The position numbers and the translations under genes are program-made. A stretch of 22,940 nt of DNA from a virus. Positions within the stretch are counted from its first letter, which is position 1; every line of letters starts with the position of its first letter. Where the stretch lies: positions 1 to 22,940 of IMG/VR virus record IMGVR_UViG_3300031886_000048. One strand, 5' to 3'. A model generated the notes under the pieces. That model was not told where the DNA came from. It made no database searches and saw only the letters and a program-made list of their open reading frames with translations. Positions 22,763-22,940 of this stretch are shown piece after piece.

Positions 22763-22940
22763 ATGAGTTTTTTCAAAGGATGGCCTACTTTAACAGAAAT
22801 ATTTTTTGGTAAAAAAGTTCCGTCAAAAGTAGTAAAAAAAGTAGCACCTAAAATTGCTACAAAGACAAAGAAGACTACTAAAAAAGAACTTTCTAAACTA
22901 ACTAAAGTACAGTTAGAAGAATTAGGAAGACAAAAAGGTA
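22763..22940 (+). CDS. Basic protein with SAP/Rho-N-like helix, 5' part (runs off window)
   Basis: 59 codons visible, no stop. AGGAG (22751-22755) lies 7 bases before the ATG. A hydrophobic start (MSFFKGWPTLTEIFFG) is followed by a Lys/Thr/Val-rich linker and then ELSKLTKVQLEELGRQKG, which looks like the first helix of a SAP or Rho-N-terminal-like fold common at the ends of marine T4-like phage proteins. The full protein is not visible, so no function is given. Confidence 0.6.
   Translation, partial: MSFFKGWPTLTEIFFGKKVPSKVVKKVAPKIATKTKKTTKKELSKLTKVQLEELGRQKG

Noticed and set aside
1-22940. tRNA genes, CRISPR arrays, insertion sequences, integrase/attachment sites
   Set aside because: I looked for cloverleaf-type T-loop motifs, regularly spaced direct repeats, transposase motifs and terminal inverted repeats and saw none.

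Overview
The window is part of the structural and packaging region of an AT-rich T4-like (Straboviridae/Kyanoviridae-type) marine myovirus. The large terminase, tail sheath, tail tube, neck proteins gp13/gp14, sheath-terminating gp15, head-completion gp4 and gp1-type dNMP kinase are recognised from family motifs. Gene content resembles phages of marine cyanobacteria and SAR11. The strong A/T bias and a tricarboxylate-transporter gene fit a small-genome marine heterotroph such as an alphaproteobacterium better than a photosynthetic host; no photosynthesis gene is present. Host assignment is inference.

Layout: (1) 2-895, 3' part of a fibre-like structural gene ending in a strong terminator. (2) 995-1759, a DUF115-like protein, convergent with (3) a minus-strand late operon gp14 -> gp15 -> Nudix (4744 to 1756). 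(4) A divergent promoter region (4745-4889): one late promoter leftwards, two consensus sigma70-type promoters rightwards. (5) Plus strand: a basic conserved protein, a small acidic protein, gp13 and a 52-codon zinc-ribbon reading frame without an AUG. (6) An early-type cassette under sigma70 promoters: small exported protein, DUF6580-like membrane protein, dNMP kinase, with a degenerate HNH/zinc-finger gene convergent to it. (7) gp18 tail sheath with a very large insertion, gp19 tail tube and a second tube-like paralogue, a small protein, gp4, gp16, two proteins of unknown function, gp17. (8) A 748-aa conserved protein, then a TctA-like transporter subunit followed by three small genes, the last cut by the window end.

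Regulation is unusually readable. Late genes follow a T4-like late -10 element of form NNTAAATA; early-type genes follow TTGACA/TATAAT pairs. At five genes (exported protein, dNMP kinase, HNH-like, gp17, 748-aa) the element lies exactly 5 (late) or 6 (sigma70) bases before the ATG, so the expected transcription start is the A of the start codon: candidate leaderless mRNAs. The other leading genes have short leaders, mostly with good Shine-Dalgarno sites.

The most notable accessory content is the TctA-like permease without visible TctB or TctC, the exported-protein/DUF6580 pair under an early promoter, and a recurring Trp-rich decoration module in gp18, gp14 and possibly gp15.
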